DNA of 64,000 bases from Gordonia alkanivorans NBRC 16433 (GTDB lineage: Bacteria > Actinomycetota > Actinomycetes > Mycobacteriales > Mycobacteriaceae), in the NCBI RefSeq assembly GCF_000225505.1, contig NZ_BACI01000120.1, forward strand, positions 156,851 to 220,850, in the 5' to 3' direction. This document shows, one piece after another, positions 35,082 to 43,888 of the stretch. Position 1 is the stretch's first letter. Each line of letters begins with the position of its first letter. A model generated the notes under the pieces. The model made no database searches, was not told the origin of the DNA, and was given only the letters and a program-made list of their open reading frames with translations. The position numbers and the translations under genes are program-made.

Positions 35082-37571
35082 ATGACTGACACCACCCTGC
35101 CGCCTGCCGACGGTGAAGGCGACCGGATCGAACCTGTCGATCTCGGCCAGGAGATGCAGAAGAGCTACATCGATTACGCGATGAGCGTGATCGTGGGCCG
35201 CGCCCTCCCCGAGGTGCGCGACGGTCTCAAGCCGGTGCACCGCCGCCTGCTCTACGCATCCTTCGATGCCGGTTTCCGTCCCGACCGCAGCTACGTCAAG
35301 TCGGCGAAACCCGTTGCGGAAACGATGGGTAACTACCATCCCCACGGCGACACCGCGATCTACGACGCCCTGGTGCGCCTCGCACAGCCGTGGTCGATGC
35401 GCTACCCGCTCATCGACGGACAGGGCAACTTCGGTTCACGCGGTAACGACGGCGCGGCCGCCATGCGTTACACGGAGGCCCGCCTCACGCCGCTCGCGAT
35501 GGAGATGCTCCGTGACATCGGCGAGGAGACAGTCGATTTCACGCCGAACTACGACGGCAAGACCCAGGAACCGACGGTACTGCCGGCCCGGATCCCGAAC
35601 CTGCTGATCAACGGCTCCGGCGGTATCGCCGTCGGTATGGCCACCAACATGCCGCCGCACAATCTCAACGAGGTTGCGGATGCGGTGTTCTGGGCGCTCG
35701 AGCACCACGACGCCGACGACGAGACGACTCTCGCCGCCTGCATGGAATGCATCAAGGGACCCGACTTCCCCACGGCTGCACTGATCGTCGGTAGCCAGGG
35801 CATCAAGGACGCCTACACCACCGGCCGCGGCAGCATCCGCATGCGCAGCGTCGTCGACATCGAGGAGAACAAGGGAACCACCACACTGGTGGTCACCGAG
35901 TTGCCCTACCAGGTCAACCCGGACAACTTGATCCAGTCGATCGCCGAGCAGGTCAACGAAGGAAAGCTCAAGGGCATCAGCCGGATCGAGGACCAGTCCT
36001 CGGACCGCGTCGGCATGCGCATCGTGGTCACGCTGCGTCGTGACGCGGTCGCCAAGGTCGTGCTGAACAACCTGTACAAGCACAGCCAGCTCCAGACCAG
36101 CTTCGGCGCCAACATGCTGTCCATCGTCGACGGCGTGCCCCGCACCCTGCGTCTCGATCAGATGATCCGCTACTACGTGGCGCATCAGATCGACGTCATC
36201 GTGCGCCGCACCCGGTACCGGTTGCGCAAGGCCGAGGAACGCGCGCACATTCTGCGCGGTCTGGTGAAAGCCCTTGACGCACTTGACGAAGTGATCGCGT
36301 TGATCCGCCGGTCGGCCAACACCGACACCGCGCGCACGGGCCTCATCGAGCTGCTCGACATCGACGAGATCCAGGCCGACGCCATCCTGGCGATGCAGCT
36401 GCGTCGTCTGTCGGCGTTGGAACGCCAGAAGATCGTCGACGAACTGGCCGAGATCGAGCTCGAGATCGCCGATTACAAGGACATCCTCGACAAGCCGGAG
36501 CGTCAGCGCGCCATCGTGCGTGACGAGCTCAAGGAGGTCGTGGAGAAGTACGGCGACGCGCGTCGTACCAAGATCATCGCGGCCGACGGCGACGTCAGCG
36601 ACGAGGATCTGATCGCCCGCGAGGACGTCGTGGTCACGATCACCGAGACCGGCTACGCCAAGCGCACCAAGACCGACCTCTACCGCAGTCAGCGTCGTGG
36701 CGGCAAGGGCGTGCAGGGCGCGGGCCTCAAGCAGGACGACATCGTCAAGCACTTCTTCGTCTGCTCGACCCACGACTGGATCCTGTTCTTCACCACCAAG
36801 GGTCGGGTCTACCGGGCGAAGGCCTACGAGCTGCCCGAGGCCAATCGCACCGCGCGTGGCCAGCACGTCGCCAACCTCCTGGCCTTCCAGCCGGAGGAGC
36901 GCATCGCCCAGGTCATCCAGCTCAAGACCTACGAGGACGCCCCGTACCTGGTACTCGCCACCCGCAACGGTCTGGTGAAGAAGTCCAAGCTCGTCGACTT
37001 CGACTCCAACCGCTCCGGCGGTATCGCCGCGATCAACCTGCGCGGCGAGGACGAACTCGTCGGCGCCCAGCTGTGCAGCAAAGACGATGATCTGCTGCTG
37101 GTGTCGCAGAAGGGCCAGTCGATCCGGTTCCACGCCGACGACGAGACCCTGCGCCCCATGGGCCGGCAGACCTCGGGTGTACAGGGCATGCGGTTCAACG
37201 CCGACGACACCCTGTTGTCGCTCAACGTGGTTCGCGAGGACACCTACCTGCTCGTCGCGACGTCGGGTGGGTACGCCAAGCGCACCGGCATGGACGACTA
37301 CCCGGTCCAGGGTCGCGGCGGCAAGGGCGTGCTCACCATCGCCCACGATCGCCGGCGCGGTGAACTCATCGGCGCGCTCATCGTCGACGACGACTCGGAG
37401 CTGTACGCGATCACCTCGGGCGGCGGTGTCATCCGCACCGCGGCCAAGCAGGTCCGCAAGGCGGGACGCCAGACCAAGGGTGTGCGTCTGATGAACCTCG
37501 ACGAGGGCACCACCGTCATCGCGATCGCCCGCAACGCCGACGAGCCGGAGGAGACGGACGCCTCGGAGTAG
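35082..37571 (+). CDS. gyrA: DNA gyrase subunit A
   Basis: Breakage-reunion subunit; 829 aa. Catalytic Tyr130 in A-A-M-R-Y-T-E-A-R; quinolone-determining segment H-P-H-G-D-T-A-I-Y-D with Thr91 at the position of E. coli Ser83. The C-terminal beta-pinwheel has six repeats and a GyrA box near Q-R-R-G-G-K-G. Start ATG at 35082 with GGAGAAAG upstream. Ends the dnaA-gyrA block. Confidence 0.97.
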   Translation: MTDTTLPPADGEGDRIEPVDLGQEMQKSYIDYAMSVIVGRALPEVRDGLKPVHRRLLYASFDAGFRPDRSYVKSAKPVAETMGNYHPHGDTAIYDALVRLAQPWSMRYPLIDGQGNFGSRGNDGAAAMRYTEARLTPLAMEMLRDIGEETVDFTPNYDGKTQEPTVLPARIPNLLINGSGGIAVGMATNMPPHNLNEVADAVFWALEHHDADDETTLAACMECIKGPDFPTAALIVGSQGIKDAYTTGRGSIRMRSVVDIEENKGTTTLVVTELPYQVNPDNLIQSIAEQVNEGKLKGISRIEDQSSDRVGMRIVVTLRRDAVAKVVLNNLYKHSQLQTSFGANMLSIVDGVPRTLRLDQMIRYYVAHQIDVIVRRTRYRLRKAEERAHILRGLVKALDALDEVIALIRRSANTDTARTGLIELLDIDEIQADAILAMQLRRLSALERQKIVDELAEIELEIADYKDILDKPERQRAIVRDELKEVVEKYGDARRTKIIAADGDVSDEDLIAREDVVVTITETGYAKRTKTDLYRSQRRGGKGVQGAGLKQDDIVKHFFVCSTHDWILFFTTKGRVYRAKAYELPEANRTARGQHVANLLAFQPEERIAQVIQLKTYEDAPYLVLATRNGLVKKSKLVDFDSNRSGGIAAINLRGEDELVGAQLCSKDDDLLLVSQKGQSIRFHADDETLRPMGRQTSGVQGMRFNADDTLLSLNVVREDTYLLVATSGGYAKRTGMDDYPVQGRGGKGVLTIAHDRRRGELIGALIVDDDSELYAITSGGGVIRTAAKQVRKAGRQTKGVRLMNLDEGTTVIAIARNADEPEETDASE

Positions 37572-37674
37572 GCGTTAGGGTTGAGAACACGTGCAGCCGA
37601 CCAGTCGGTGGCGGTAGAAAGTGACCCGACGCGTCGATGTCCATCGGCAGTGACGCCAGAGTGAGGGATTGCCT

Positions 37675-38592
37675 GTGAGCACACCGAACGAGCCGAGCCA
37701 GGAGCAGAACGGGCGCCCGTCCGGGAACCCGTCCGGTCCCGGAACGGGGACACCGACCGGTGGGCTGGTGCCGCCGTGGCAGCGCGGACCGGTCGAGGAA
37801 TCGTCCGGTTCCGCGCCGACCGAGGCGTTCGGGCGTGAGGACGACTCGCGCCCGAACGCGCAGGACAACCCCGGCGGCCTGCCGCCGGAGTCTCGGGGCG
37901 GCCCGCCGCCGGAATCTCGGGGCGGCCCGCCGCCGCGGGGCATCGTGACCAACAGCGGCACGGCCGCGGCCAGCATGAGCGGTCAGCAGGCTCCCGTCAC
38001 CAAGCTCGACAGTCCGCGTCGGCCGGGCTCCGCCGTCGCGACCGAGGAGCCCGGTTTCGTCGAGTCGCCGACGAGCACCATCGACCGGGAGAACCTGCCC
38101 GGACACGATCTGCCGGATCTCGATCAGATCCACCACACGGCCGATCTGAAGCGTCCTCCGGAGGCGCCGCCGGCCGCGGCACCGTCGAAGGTCGCGCCCC
38201 GGTCGGCACCGCGTCAGGTCGGGGCGGGTTCGGCTCTGCGCGCCGCGGTGCAGCTGCGTCGGATCGATCCGTGGGCGACGTTCAAGATCGCCGCGGTGCT
38301 GTCGTTCGTCGGATTCTTCATCTGGATGATCGCGGTCGCGGTGCTGTACCTGATCTTCGACGGCATGGGCATCTGGGATCAGGTGAACAACAGCTTCGGA
38401 ACGCTCGTGGCGGACGAATCGAGCACCGCGGGGGATGTCATCGGGGCGGGTACCGTTTTCGGCGTGGCGGCTCTTCTGGGGGCCGTGAACGCCATCCTGT
38501 TGACGGCGATCGCGACGGTCGGCAGCTACATCTACAACATCTGTGCCGACCTCGTCGGCGGTGCCGAGGTGACGCTCGCGGATCTCGACTGA
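37675..38592 (+). CDS. DUF3566 domain membrane protein
   Basis: Function unknown; 305 aa. A long Pro/Gly/Ser-rich, probably disordered cytoplasmic part (1-~185), including a duplicated P-E-S-R-G-G-P-P motif at about 64-80, precedes the DUF3566 domain with two membrane segments (~203-225 and ~263-290) separated by an amphipathic stretch. GTG at 37675 is chosen because GAGGG lies 7 bases upstream. The family is always next to gyrA in this order (Rv0007 in M. tuberculosis), which suggests a cell-division or membrane role, but no function is established from sequence. Confidence 0.88.
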   Translation: MSTPNEPSQEQNGRPSGNPSGPGTGTPTGGLVPPWQRGPVEESSGSAPTEAFGREDDSRPNAQDNPGGLPPESRGGPPPESRGGPPPRGIVTNSGTAAASMSGQQAPVTKLDSPRRPGSAVATEEPGFVESPTSTIDRENLPGHDLPDLDQIHHTADLKRPPEAPPAAAPSKVAPRSAPRQVGAGSALRAAVQLRRIDPWATFKIAAVLSFVGFFIWMIAVAVLYLIFDGMGIWDQVNNSFGTLVADESSTAGDVIGAGTVFGVAALLGAVNAILLTAIATVGSYIYNICADLVGGAEVTLADLD

Positions 38593-38659
38593 ATCGAGCC
38601 TCTGACCAGCTGTTTTGGTTGGTGGGGGATCCGTCGGGTAACCTCACTTCTCGGTTCAA

Positions 38660-38733
38660 GGGCCTATAGCTCAGGCGGTTAGAGCGCTTCGCTGATAACG
38701 AAGAGGTCGGAGGTTCAAGTCCTCCTAGGCCCA
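38660..38733 (+). tRNA. ileT: tRNA-Ile (GAT)
   Basis: 74 bases folding into a full cloverleaf: acceptor GGGCCTA/TAGGCCC, anticodon GAT at 38693-38695 in the loop CTGATAA, T-arm GGAGG-TTCAAGT-CCTCC. CCA is not encoded after the discriminator A. It lies downstream of gyrA as in mycobacteria. Confidence 0.97.
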
Positions 38734-38792
38734 CTGCGACGGAAGTTTTCGGACTCCCAATTCGCATCCCGTCGACCGATTCCGGTCGGCAC

Positions 38793-38868
38793 GGGGCCTT
38801 AGCTCAGTTGGTAGAGCGCTGCCTTTGCAAGGCAGATGTCAGGAGTTCGAATCTCCTAGGCTCCACCA
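38793..38868 (+). tRNA. alaT: tRNA-Ala (TGC)
   Basis: Cloverleaf with acceptor GGGGCCT/AGGCTCC, anticodon TGC at 38826-38828 in the loop TTTGCAA, T-arm AGGAG-TTCGAAT-CTCCT. The mature body ends at 38865 and CCA is encoded at 38866-38868. It follows tRNA-Ile by 59 bases. Confidence 0.97.
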
Positions 38869-38884
38869 CTGCAAGAACCGCAAC

Positions 38885-38915
38885 GCACCACCGGACCCCG
38901 GTGGTGCGTTTTGCT
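38885..38915 (+). terminator. Terminator after tRNA-Ala
   Basis: Perfect 12-bp stem ACGCACCACCGG with its complement, 3-base loop, then TTTTGCTTCT. It ends the tRNA transcript and also stands between it and the convergent reductase gene. Confidence 0.9.
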
Positions 38916-38936
38916 TCTCGGGCATATTCTCCGCAC

Positions 38937-39503
38937 TCAGGCGCGGACATACTCGGTGAACGACACCCCGGTCTCGAACTCCCGGTTGCTGACCCGTTCG
39001 AACCGTCCCGGTGCGTACGTTCCGGGCGCGAACAGCGAGATCCCGTCCCCGAACAGCAGCGGTTGCCGTTTGAGCACCAGGCGATCGATCTCGCCGATCA
39101 ACTGCGTCGCCAGCGACCCGCCCCCGCAGAGCCAGATGTCCTTGCCGCTCCGGGACTTCAGCTCCCGCACGAGTTCCACGGGATCGCGGTCGGTGAACGT
39201 CACGCCGTCGACCGGTTCCGGCTTTCGGTGGGTGAACACGTACTGGTCGAGATGCCGGTAGGGACTCGGCGCCTCCGGCAGGCCGACCGCGTAGGTGTCG
39301 GCGCCCATGAGGACGGTGTCGAAGCCGCCGCCGCTCTGGTCGATCCCGAGGGCCGTCGCGTAATCGGTCGGGATCGTGTCGGCGAAGCGCTCGTTGATGC
39401 CGACCATGTGGTCGCCCTCGACGAGAAAGGCGTCGAACTCGCCGTTCGGCCCCGCGATGTACCCGTCGAGGCTCACCGCCACGTAGTACACGAGTTCTCG
39501 CAA
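38937..39503 (-). CDS. RibD C-terminal / dihydrofolate reductase-like protein
   Basis: NADPH-dependent reductase fold of the RibD_C family; 188 aa. N-terminal V-A-V-S-L-D-G-Y-I-A-G segment, central T-V-L-M-G-A-D-T-Y and the nucleotide-binding L-C-G-G-G-S-L-A segment fit the family. These stand-alone proteins have no agreed substrate. TTG at 39503 is chosen as start because GGAGTGA lies just upstream and it opens the family N-terminus (M-R-E-L-V-Y-Y). Divergent from a TetR gene that probably controls it. Confidence 0.85.
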   Translation of the reverse strand: MRELVYYVAVSLDGYIAGPNGEFDAFLVEGDHMVGINERFADTIPTDYATALGIDQSGGGFDTVLMGADTYAVGLPEAPSPYRHLDQYVFTHRKPEPVDGVTFTDRDPVELVRELKSRSGKDIWLCGGGSLATQLIGEIDRLVLKRQPLLFGDGISLFAPGTYAPGRFERVSNREFETGVSFTEYVRA

Positions 39504-39514
39504 TGCTCACTCCA

Positions 39515-39534
39515 ATCACTTCAGATGTAGTGGT
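39515..39534. promoter_or_regulatory. Putative TetR operator between reductase and tetR
   Basis: Imperfect palindrome centred on CACTTCA-GA-TGTAGTG (39517-39532), 13 bases upstream of the reductase start and 47 bases upstream of the tetR start. Its place in a divergent spacer suggests regulator binding. Confidence 0.45.
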
Positions 39535-39579
39535 TAGGAATGTACAGCAGCTGCAGTGGTCGGCGCTATCGTTTTCGCT

Positions 39580-40149
39580 ATGGCCCGAAACGACGAACGA
39601 CGCCGCGCCCTCGCCGACGCGGGACTGACGGTGCTCGCGACAGCGGGCGCACGCGGACTCACCCATCGCGCCGTGGACCGGGAGGCGGGCGTTCCGCAGG
39701 GCACGACGACGAACTACTTCCGCAACCGCGCAGCGTTGCTCCAGGGGCTCGTGGAGCGCATCGGTGAGCGACTGGCGCCCAGCGACGAGTTCATCGCCGC
39801 ACGGGCAGGCCAGTCGCCCAGTCAGAAGCTGTTCGCGGAGTATCTTCGCAACATCGTCGAACGACTCCTCGCCAACCGGGAGGTGACGATCGCCCTCATC
39901 GAATTACGACTCGAGGGCATCCGCCGACCCGAGGTCGCCGAGATCATCGGGGAATGGCGTCGAACGGGCTTCGCCGGCGACGTGGCGTTCAACGAGCAGG
40001 CGGGCCTGCCCGGGTCCGCTCGCGAGATCGCGCTCTTCCACTACGCCGTCGACGGCCTGGTCCTCGACCGGCTGACCGGACCGCTGATGCCCGAGGAATC
40101 GCTCGACGACATCGTCGACGCGCTGGTCGACGGACTGCTCCCGGCCTAG
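39580..40149 (+). CDS. TetR family transcriptional regulator
   Basis: 189 aa. HTH at about residues 18-50 (G-L-T-H-R-A-V-D-R-E-A-G-V-P-Q-G-T-T-T-N-Y-F) followed by a helical ligand domain. ATG at 39580 (M-A-R-N-D-E-R-R-R) is chosen over an in-frame ATG 24 bases earlier, as it starts just before the first HTH-domain helix. Divergent from the RibD_C-like reductase; stops 6 bases before the end of the convergent DJ-1-like gene. Confidence 0.88.
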   Translation: MARNDERRRALADAGLTVLATAGARGLTHRAVDREAGVPQGTTTNYFRNRAALLQGLVERIGERLAPSDEFIAARAGQSPSQKLFAEYLRNIVERLLANREVTIALIELRLEGIRRPEVAEIIGEWRRTGFAGDVAFNEQAGLPGSAREIALFHYAVDGLVLDRLTGPLMPEESLDDIVDALVDGLLPA

Positions 40150-40155
40150 AGGCCG

Positions 40156-40875
40156 CTACGCGGATTCCTCCGCGACCTTCTTCACGCGGTGCAAGACCTC
40201 GCGGGCCAGCTTCTCCGACGACGCCGGGTTCTGTCCGGTCAGCAGGTTGCCGTCGGCCTGGGTGTGCACCGTCCACGGCAGGCCGAGCGTGACCTTGAAA
40301 CCCTCATGGGTGAGCCGGTTCTCGAGTAGCCAGGGCGCCTTGTCGGCGAGTCCGGCCTGCTGCTCCTCGGCGTTGCCGAAGCAGGTGACCGTACGACCGG
40401 AGAACACGTTCACGCCGTCCTCGCCCTTGGCGGCCAACAGGATCGCGGGTCCGTGGCACACGATGCCGATGGTTTTCTTGGCCTGGTCGGCGGCGATGAG
40501 GAGCGCACCCGCGTCAGCGTCCACCGCGAGGTCCTCCATCGGCCCGTGCCCGCCGGGTACGAACACCGCGTCGTAGTCCGCGACGTTCACGTCGGTCAGG
40601 GCGATCGGTTTCTGCAGTTCGGGGGCGGTGTCGAGCACGTTCCGGATCTCTTCGGCCCGTTCCACGGATCCGACCGCATCCGGGCTGAGGCTGCCCTCGT
40701 CGACCGGGGGACGCACGCCGCCCGGGGTCGCGACGGTGACCGGGTATCCGGCCTCCCGGAACACCTCGAGTGGTGCCACCGCCTCCTCGGCCCAGAAGCC
40801 GGTCTTGTGACTCGATCCGTCGTTCAGCGTCCATGCGTCGGCGCCGGTCATGACGAAGAGGATGTTGTGCGTCAT
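40156..40875 (-). CDS. DJ-1/PfpI family protein
   Basis: Cys-dependent stress protein, possibly a glyoxalase III-like or deglycase enzyme. 239 aa; nucleophile elbow G-I-V-C140-H141-G-P-A-I-L-L and an upstream acidic residue near Glu30-31 form the typical pair. Start ATG at 40875 with GGAGCGC upstream. It follows the SDR gene by 35 bases and probably shares its transcript. The exact reaction cannot be told from sequence. Confidence 0.88.
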   Translation of the reverse strand: MTHNILFVMTGADAWTLNDGSSHKTGFWAEEAVAPLEVFREAGYPVTVATPGGVRPPVDEGSLSPDAVGSVERAEEIRNVLDTAPELQKPIALTDVNVADYDAVFVPGGHGPMEDLAVDADAGALLIAADQAKKTIGIVCHGPAILLAAKGEDGVNVFSGRTVTCFGNAEEQQAGLADKAPWLLENRLTHEGFKVTLGLPWTVHTQADGNLLTGQNPASSEKLAREVLHRVKKVAEESA

Positions 40876-40910
40876 CTTGCGCTCCTTCGGTTGGGGTGAC
40901 CCGGGGCGGG

Positions 40911-41744
40911 TCAGTTGAGCCCGGTGAGTTCCGCTGACTTCTCCCACAGTCCGTCGATGAGCTTCTGGTCGTGTGCCTGCCGGTTCTCGAGCCCGTTCGG
41001 CTTGTGCCGGCTGAAGTACACGCCGTTGACCGACGGATCCGCACCGCGTTCGGCGAGGGCGATCAGCGGTGCGGCGCCCTGCTCGGGAGTGATGGTCACC
41101 AATCGGGTGATCGGTGAGCGATAGGCGAGTCCGACGAACCGGGAGTCGCGTCCGAAGCTCGTCGCGGCGGGACCGGGATGTACTGCGGCGGAATAGATCT
41201 TGTCGTCGGACCACCGCTGCGAGATGCCGCGGGTGAACAGGATGTTCATCAACTTCGCCGTGCCGTAGGGGCGGAGGGCCAGCGCTCGGCGCTTCTCGAA
41301 GTCGAGATCGTCGAAGTCGACGCTGCCGGCCAGATTGCCGACGCTCGCCGTGTTCAGGACCAGTGACGAGCCGGCCGCGGCCAGCCGGTCGCGCAGCAGG
41401 TGGGTCAGCAGGAACGGAGCGAGATGATTGATCTGGAAGTTCGGCTCGTGGCCGTCCGCCGTGCGGTCCTTGTGATCGAAGGTGCCGCCCGCGTTGTTCA
41501 TCAGGACGTCGATGGACTCGACGCTGCCGGAGATCTGCGCGGCCAGATCACGCACCTGGGCGAGGTCGGCGAAGTCGGCGGTGAACGACGTCGCGCCGGT
41601 CTCGGCCGCGATGGGCGCGAGTTTCTGCGGGGACCGGCCGACGAGGATCAGATTCGTCGACGGTCCGGACAGCGCGCGGGCCGCGATGGCACCGATGCCG
41701 TCGCTGGCACCGGTGAGGACGATGGTCCGCTTCTCACTGGCCAT
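40911..41744 (-). CDS. Short-chain dehydrogenase/reductase
   Basis: NAD(P)-dependent oxidoreductase of 277 aa. Cofactor motif T11-G-A-S-D-G-I-G18, N83-N-A-G, catalytic Ser134, Tyr160 and Lys164 (Y-x3-K). It resembles the retinol dehydrogenase/WW-oxidoreductase-like group, substrate unknown. ATG at 41744 overlaps the end of the small upstream gene by 11 bases, so the three genes small protein-SDR-DJ-1 likely form one operon. Confidence 0.92.
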   Translation of the reverse strand: MASEKRTIVLTGASDGIGAIAARALSGPSTNLILVGRSPQKLAPIAAETGATSFTADFADLAQVRDLAAQISGSVESIDVLMNNAGGTFDHKDRTADGHEPNFQINHLAPFLLTHLLRDRLAAAGSSLVLNTASVGNLAGSVDFDDLDFEKRRALALRPYGTAKLMNILFTRGISQRWSDDKIYSAAVHPGPAATSFGRDSRFVGLAYRSPITRLVTITPEQGAAPLIALAERGADPSVNGVYFSRHKPNGLENRQAHDQKLIDGLWEKSAELTGLN

Positions 41745-41982
41745 CTGCCGTGCCCTCCGATCCGCCGACCGCGTGATCCTTCGGAGCATCGGTGTCGGCC
41801 GGCGCCGCGTCGTAAGCAGCCCTCTCCTCCTCGATGCGCTTGGTCTCACCGACGGGGGCGTCGCCGGACGTGGGCAGCACCGAGTCCGGACCATCACGCT
41901 CCGCGGGCTGCTCGGGCATGTCGGGGTCGATCTTCAGGTCGTCCTCGGTCGTCGTCCACTCGGGCTGCTCGTTGTCGGCCAT
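41734..41982 (-). CDS. Small acidic hypothetical protein
   Basis: 82 aa, rich in Glu, Asp, Pro and Ala, with no Cys, no membrane segment and no known domain; likely disordered. It ends with an 11-base overlap with the SDR start (ATGGCCAGTGA). Function unknown; its only support is the coding overlap and the fitting strand. Confidence 0.6.
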   Translation of the reverse strand: MADNEQPEWTTTEDDLKIDPDMPEQPAERDGPDSVLPTSGDAPVGETKRIEEERAAYDAAPADTDAPKDHAVGGSEGTADGQ

Positions 41983-42013
41983 CCCTCCACCATGCCTGAG
42001 GATCGGCGAAACG

Positions 42014-43393
42014 TCACCGGTCGTCGTGGTGGTCCTCGGTTCGCCCGTTGCCGGATCGGCGGTCGGCGGCCGGGGCGTCGACCATCGGCGCCTCGACGTC
42101 GACGTCGTCGCACGGGTCCGCGTGAAACCGGCCGAACGGATCGTCCAAGGTGTCCCAGAAATCCTGTCCCGCGGCCAGTTCCACCTCGTTCAGGCAGGCG
42201 GCACGCAGCGCTTCGTCGATCTCGTCGGGGTCGCCGCGGTGGACGAGCACCACCAGCGAAGAGTGGCGATCCCCGAACGTGTCGTCCCAACGCAAGGCCC
42301 CGAGTGCTCTCCGTTCGGGTGAGACCCGGGCGAGCTCGTCGTCGTCCATCGCGGCGAGCCACCGACCACCCGGCGCGACGCGTAGCCCGCCGCCGGCCGA
42401 CTCCAGCCACAGCGCCTCGTCCGGCTGGGTCGCGACCCACAGGCGTCCTCGTGCGCAGACCACTCCGTCCAACAGTGAGTCGATCGCATCGTGCAGGCGG
42501 CCCGGGTGCAGGGGCCGGTCGGTGTGGAACTCCATCCAGGTGACACCGCAGTCGGGATCGAGGGAAGGCTGGTCGACCAGGAGCGGGTCGTGCGGCCCGT
42601 CGATGCGCCCGCGCCGCGACGAAGGCGGGATCGCGGCGACCAGCTGCTCGACGAGCAGGGGAGTGAGCGGCCGCTCCGGCAACTCGAACATCATCGGCGC
42701 CCTCGGTGACAACCGCTTGAGGACCGCCATGAGGCGAGCGGACTCCCAGGCGTCCCGGGCGGCGGGATCGCTGCCGACGACGACGAGGGCGTCGGCGAAG
42801 GCCACCTGACCCACCGCAACCTGTGCGAGGGTGCGCTCGTCGTCGGGCGGTACGGGCAACACCTCGCACAACCCGAGATCGCCCGTCGCATGGTGCAGCC
42901 ACAGTTCCTCTGCGACAGAGACAATCGTCGATTCAACCCGCACGTCGAGGGCCGCCGGTGCCGCGGGCGTGTCGGGCTCGTCGTCGACGACCACATGCTC
43001 GATGGACCACGCGATCCGTTCCGGTTCCAGGATCGGGTCGAGGGTGAGGACGATGCGTCGAACCGACGATCGCCGGTGAAGCCGTCTGAGCAGGGGCAGC
43101 AGATCCTCGCGCAGCGTGCACGACACACAACCGTGAGCGAGTTCGATCACCGTGACCCCCTCACGGCGGCGGCCGTCGGATTCCCGCCAGGTCAGGGTCC
43201 GGATCACGCGCCCGTCCCCGACTCCGCTGAGGTCGTGGTGGACCTGCACCGTGCCGGGATCGGACGTCAACGCGTCTCCGATCCGGCGAGATGTGGGTCG
43301 GTCCAGGCCGGTCACCAGGATGACGGGCGTTCGGTTGTCGGCAGGGAGGAATCGCATCTGCCCGTCCTCGGGATTCAGGTCGGCCACGTCCAC
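42014..43393 (-). CDS. mrf: COG0523/CobW-like protein, Mrf (ribosome hibernation) ortholog
   Basis: Zinc-starvation protein; in M. smegmatis Mrf recruits the hibernation factor Mpy to zinc-free ribosomes. 459 aa with a G3E-like N-terminal domain and a CobW_C domain. The P-loop is degenerate (G-L-D-R-P-T-S-R at 29-36 instead of GxxxxGK[ST]) and the CxCC metal motif reads C89-V-S-C92. The C-terminal D-P-F-G-x-x-H-A-D-P-C segment also recalls Rv0106 of M. tuberculosis. Start GTG at 43393. It is divergent from the Cys-poor ribosomal protein operon, with two Zur-like boxes between, so Zur control is likely. Confidence 0.85.
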   Translation of the reverse strand: MDVADLNPEDGQMRFLPADNRTPVILVTGLDRPTSRRIGDALTSDPGTVQVHHDLSGVGDGRVIRTLTWRESDGRRREGVTVIELAHGCVSCTLREDLLPLLRRLHRRSSVRRIVLTLDPILEPERIAWSIEHVVVDDEPDTPAAPAALDVRVESTIVSVAEELWLHHATGDLGLCEVLPVPPDDERTLAQVAVGQVAFADALVVVGSDPAARDAWESARLMAVLKRLSPRAPMMFELPERPLTPLLVEQLVAAIPPSSRRGRIDGPHDPLLVDQPSLDPDCGVTWMEFHTDRPLHPGRLHDAIDSLLDGVVCARGRLWVATQPDEALWLESAGGGLRVAPGGRWLAAMDDDELARVSPERRALGALRWDDTFGDRHSSLVVLVHRGDPDEIDEALRAACLNEVELAAGQDFWDTLDDPFGRFHADPCDDVDVEAPMVDAPAADRRSGNGRTEDHHDDR

Positions 43394-43405
43394 ACTCCAG
43401 ACTAT

Positions 43406-43420
43406 TGAGAATCATTTCCA
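43406..43420. promoter_or_regulatory. Zur-like box 1
   Basis: TGAGAATCATTTCCA, a 7-1-7 palindrome of the actinobacterial Zur type with 5 of 7 arm pairs matching. It lies 13 bases upstream of the mrf start. Confidence 0.65.
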
Positions 43421-43458
43421 TTTAGGTCTGGTCGACGGTAACGTGTCGACGACGCTAA

Positions 43459-43473
43459 TGCCAATCATTGTCA
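43459..43473. promoter_or_regulatory. Zur-like box 2
   Basis: TGCCAATCATTGTCA, a 7-1-7 palindrome with 6 of 7 arm pairs matching, 15 bases upstream of the rpmB start and next to its Shine-Dalgarno. Confidence 0.7.
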
Positions 43474-43487
43474 ATAAGGAGGACGGC

Positions 43488-43724
43488 ATGTCACGACGAT
43501 GCCAAGTCACCGGGCGCGAACCGGGCTTCGGTAAGCAGGTCTCGCATTCCCATCGACGCACGTCTCGTCGCTGGGACCCGAACATCCAGCGCAAGCGGTA
43601 CTTCGTACCCAGCGAGGGGCGGTACATCACCCTTCGGGTCAGTGCGAAGGGGATCTCGACCATCGACCGGTACGGGATCGAATCCGTGCTGCGCACCATG
43701 CGTGCACGAGGGGAGAAGATCTGA
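43488..43724 (+). CDS. rpmB2: 50S ribosomal protein L28, zinc-independent paralogue
   Basis: 78-aa L28 with the G-F-G-K-x-V-S-H-S-H-R-R-T segment. The usual CxxC zinc pair is broken: C5-Q-V-T, and no other Cys is present. ATG at 43488 with AAGGAGG 5 bases upstream. First gene of a four-gene operon of Cys-poor ribosomal proteins; its stop overlaps the rpmG ATG. Confidence 0.95.
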   Translation: MSRRCQVTGREPGFGKQVSHSHRRTSRRWDPNIQRKRYFVPSEGRYITLRVSAKGISTIDRYGIESVLRTMRARGEKI

Positions 43725-43888
43725 TGGCGCGCAATGAGATCCGACCCATCGTCAAGCTCCGGTCCACGGCCGGCACCGGTTACACCTACGTCACCCGGAA
43801 GAACCGCCGCAACGATCCGGATCGCATGGTGCTCCGCAAGTACGACCCGGTCATCCGCGCCCACGTCGACTTCAAGGAGGACCGCTGA
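43724..43888 (+). CDS. rpmG2: 50S ribosomal protein L33, zinc-independent paralogue
   Basis: 54-aa L33 with M-A-R-N-E-I-R-P-I-V-K-L-R-S-T-A-G-T-G-Y and no Cys at all, so it cannot bind zinc through the usual four Cys. Its start overlaps the L28 stop and its stop overlaps the S14 start, both in the form TGATG. Confidence 0.95.
   Translation: MARNEIRPIVKLRSTAGTGYTYVTRKNRRNDPDRMVLRKYDPVIRAHVDFKEDR

Noticed and set aside
35352..35354. GyrA Thr91 as a quinolone-resistance mutation
   Set aside because: The residue at this site varies naturally between genera; without a susceptible reference of the same species no resistance can be claimed.
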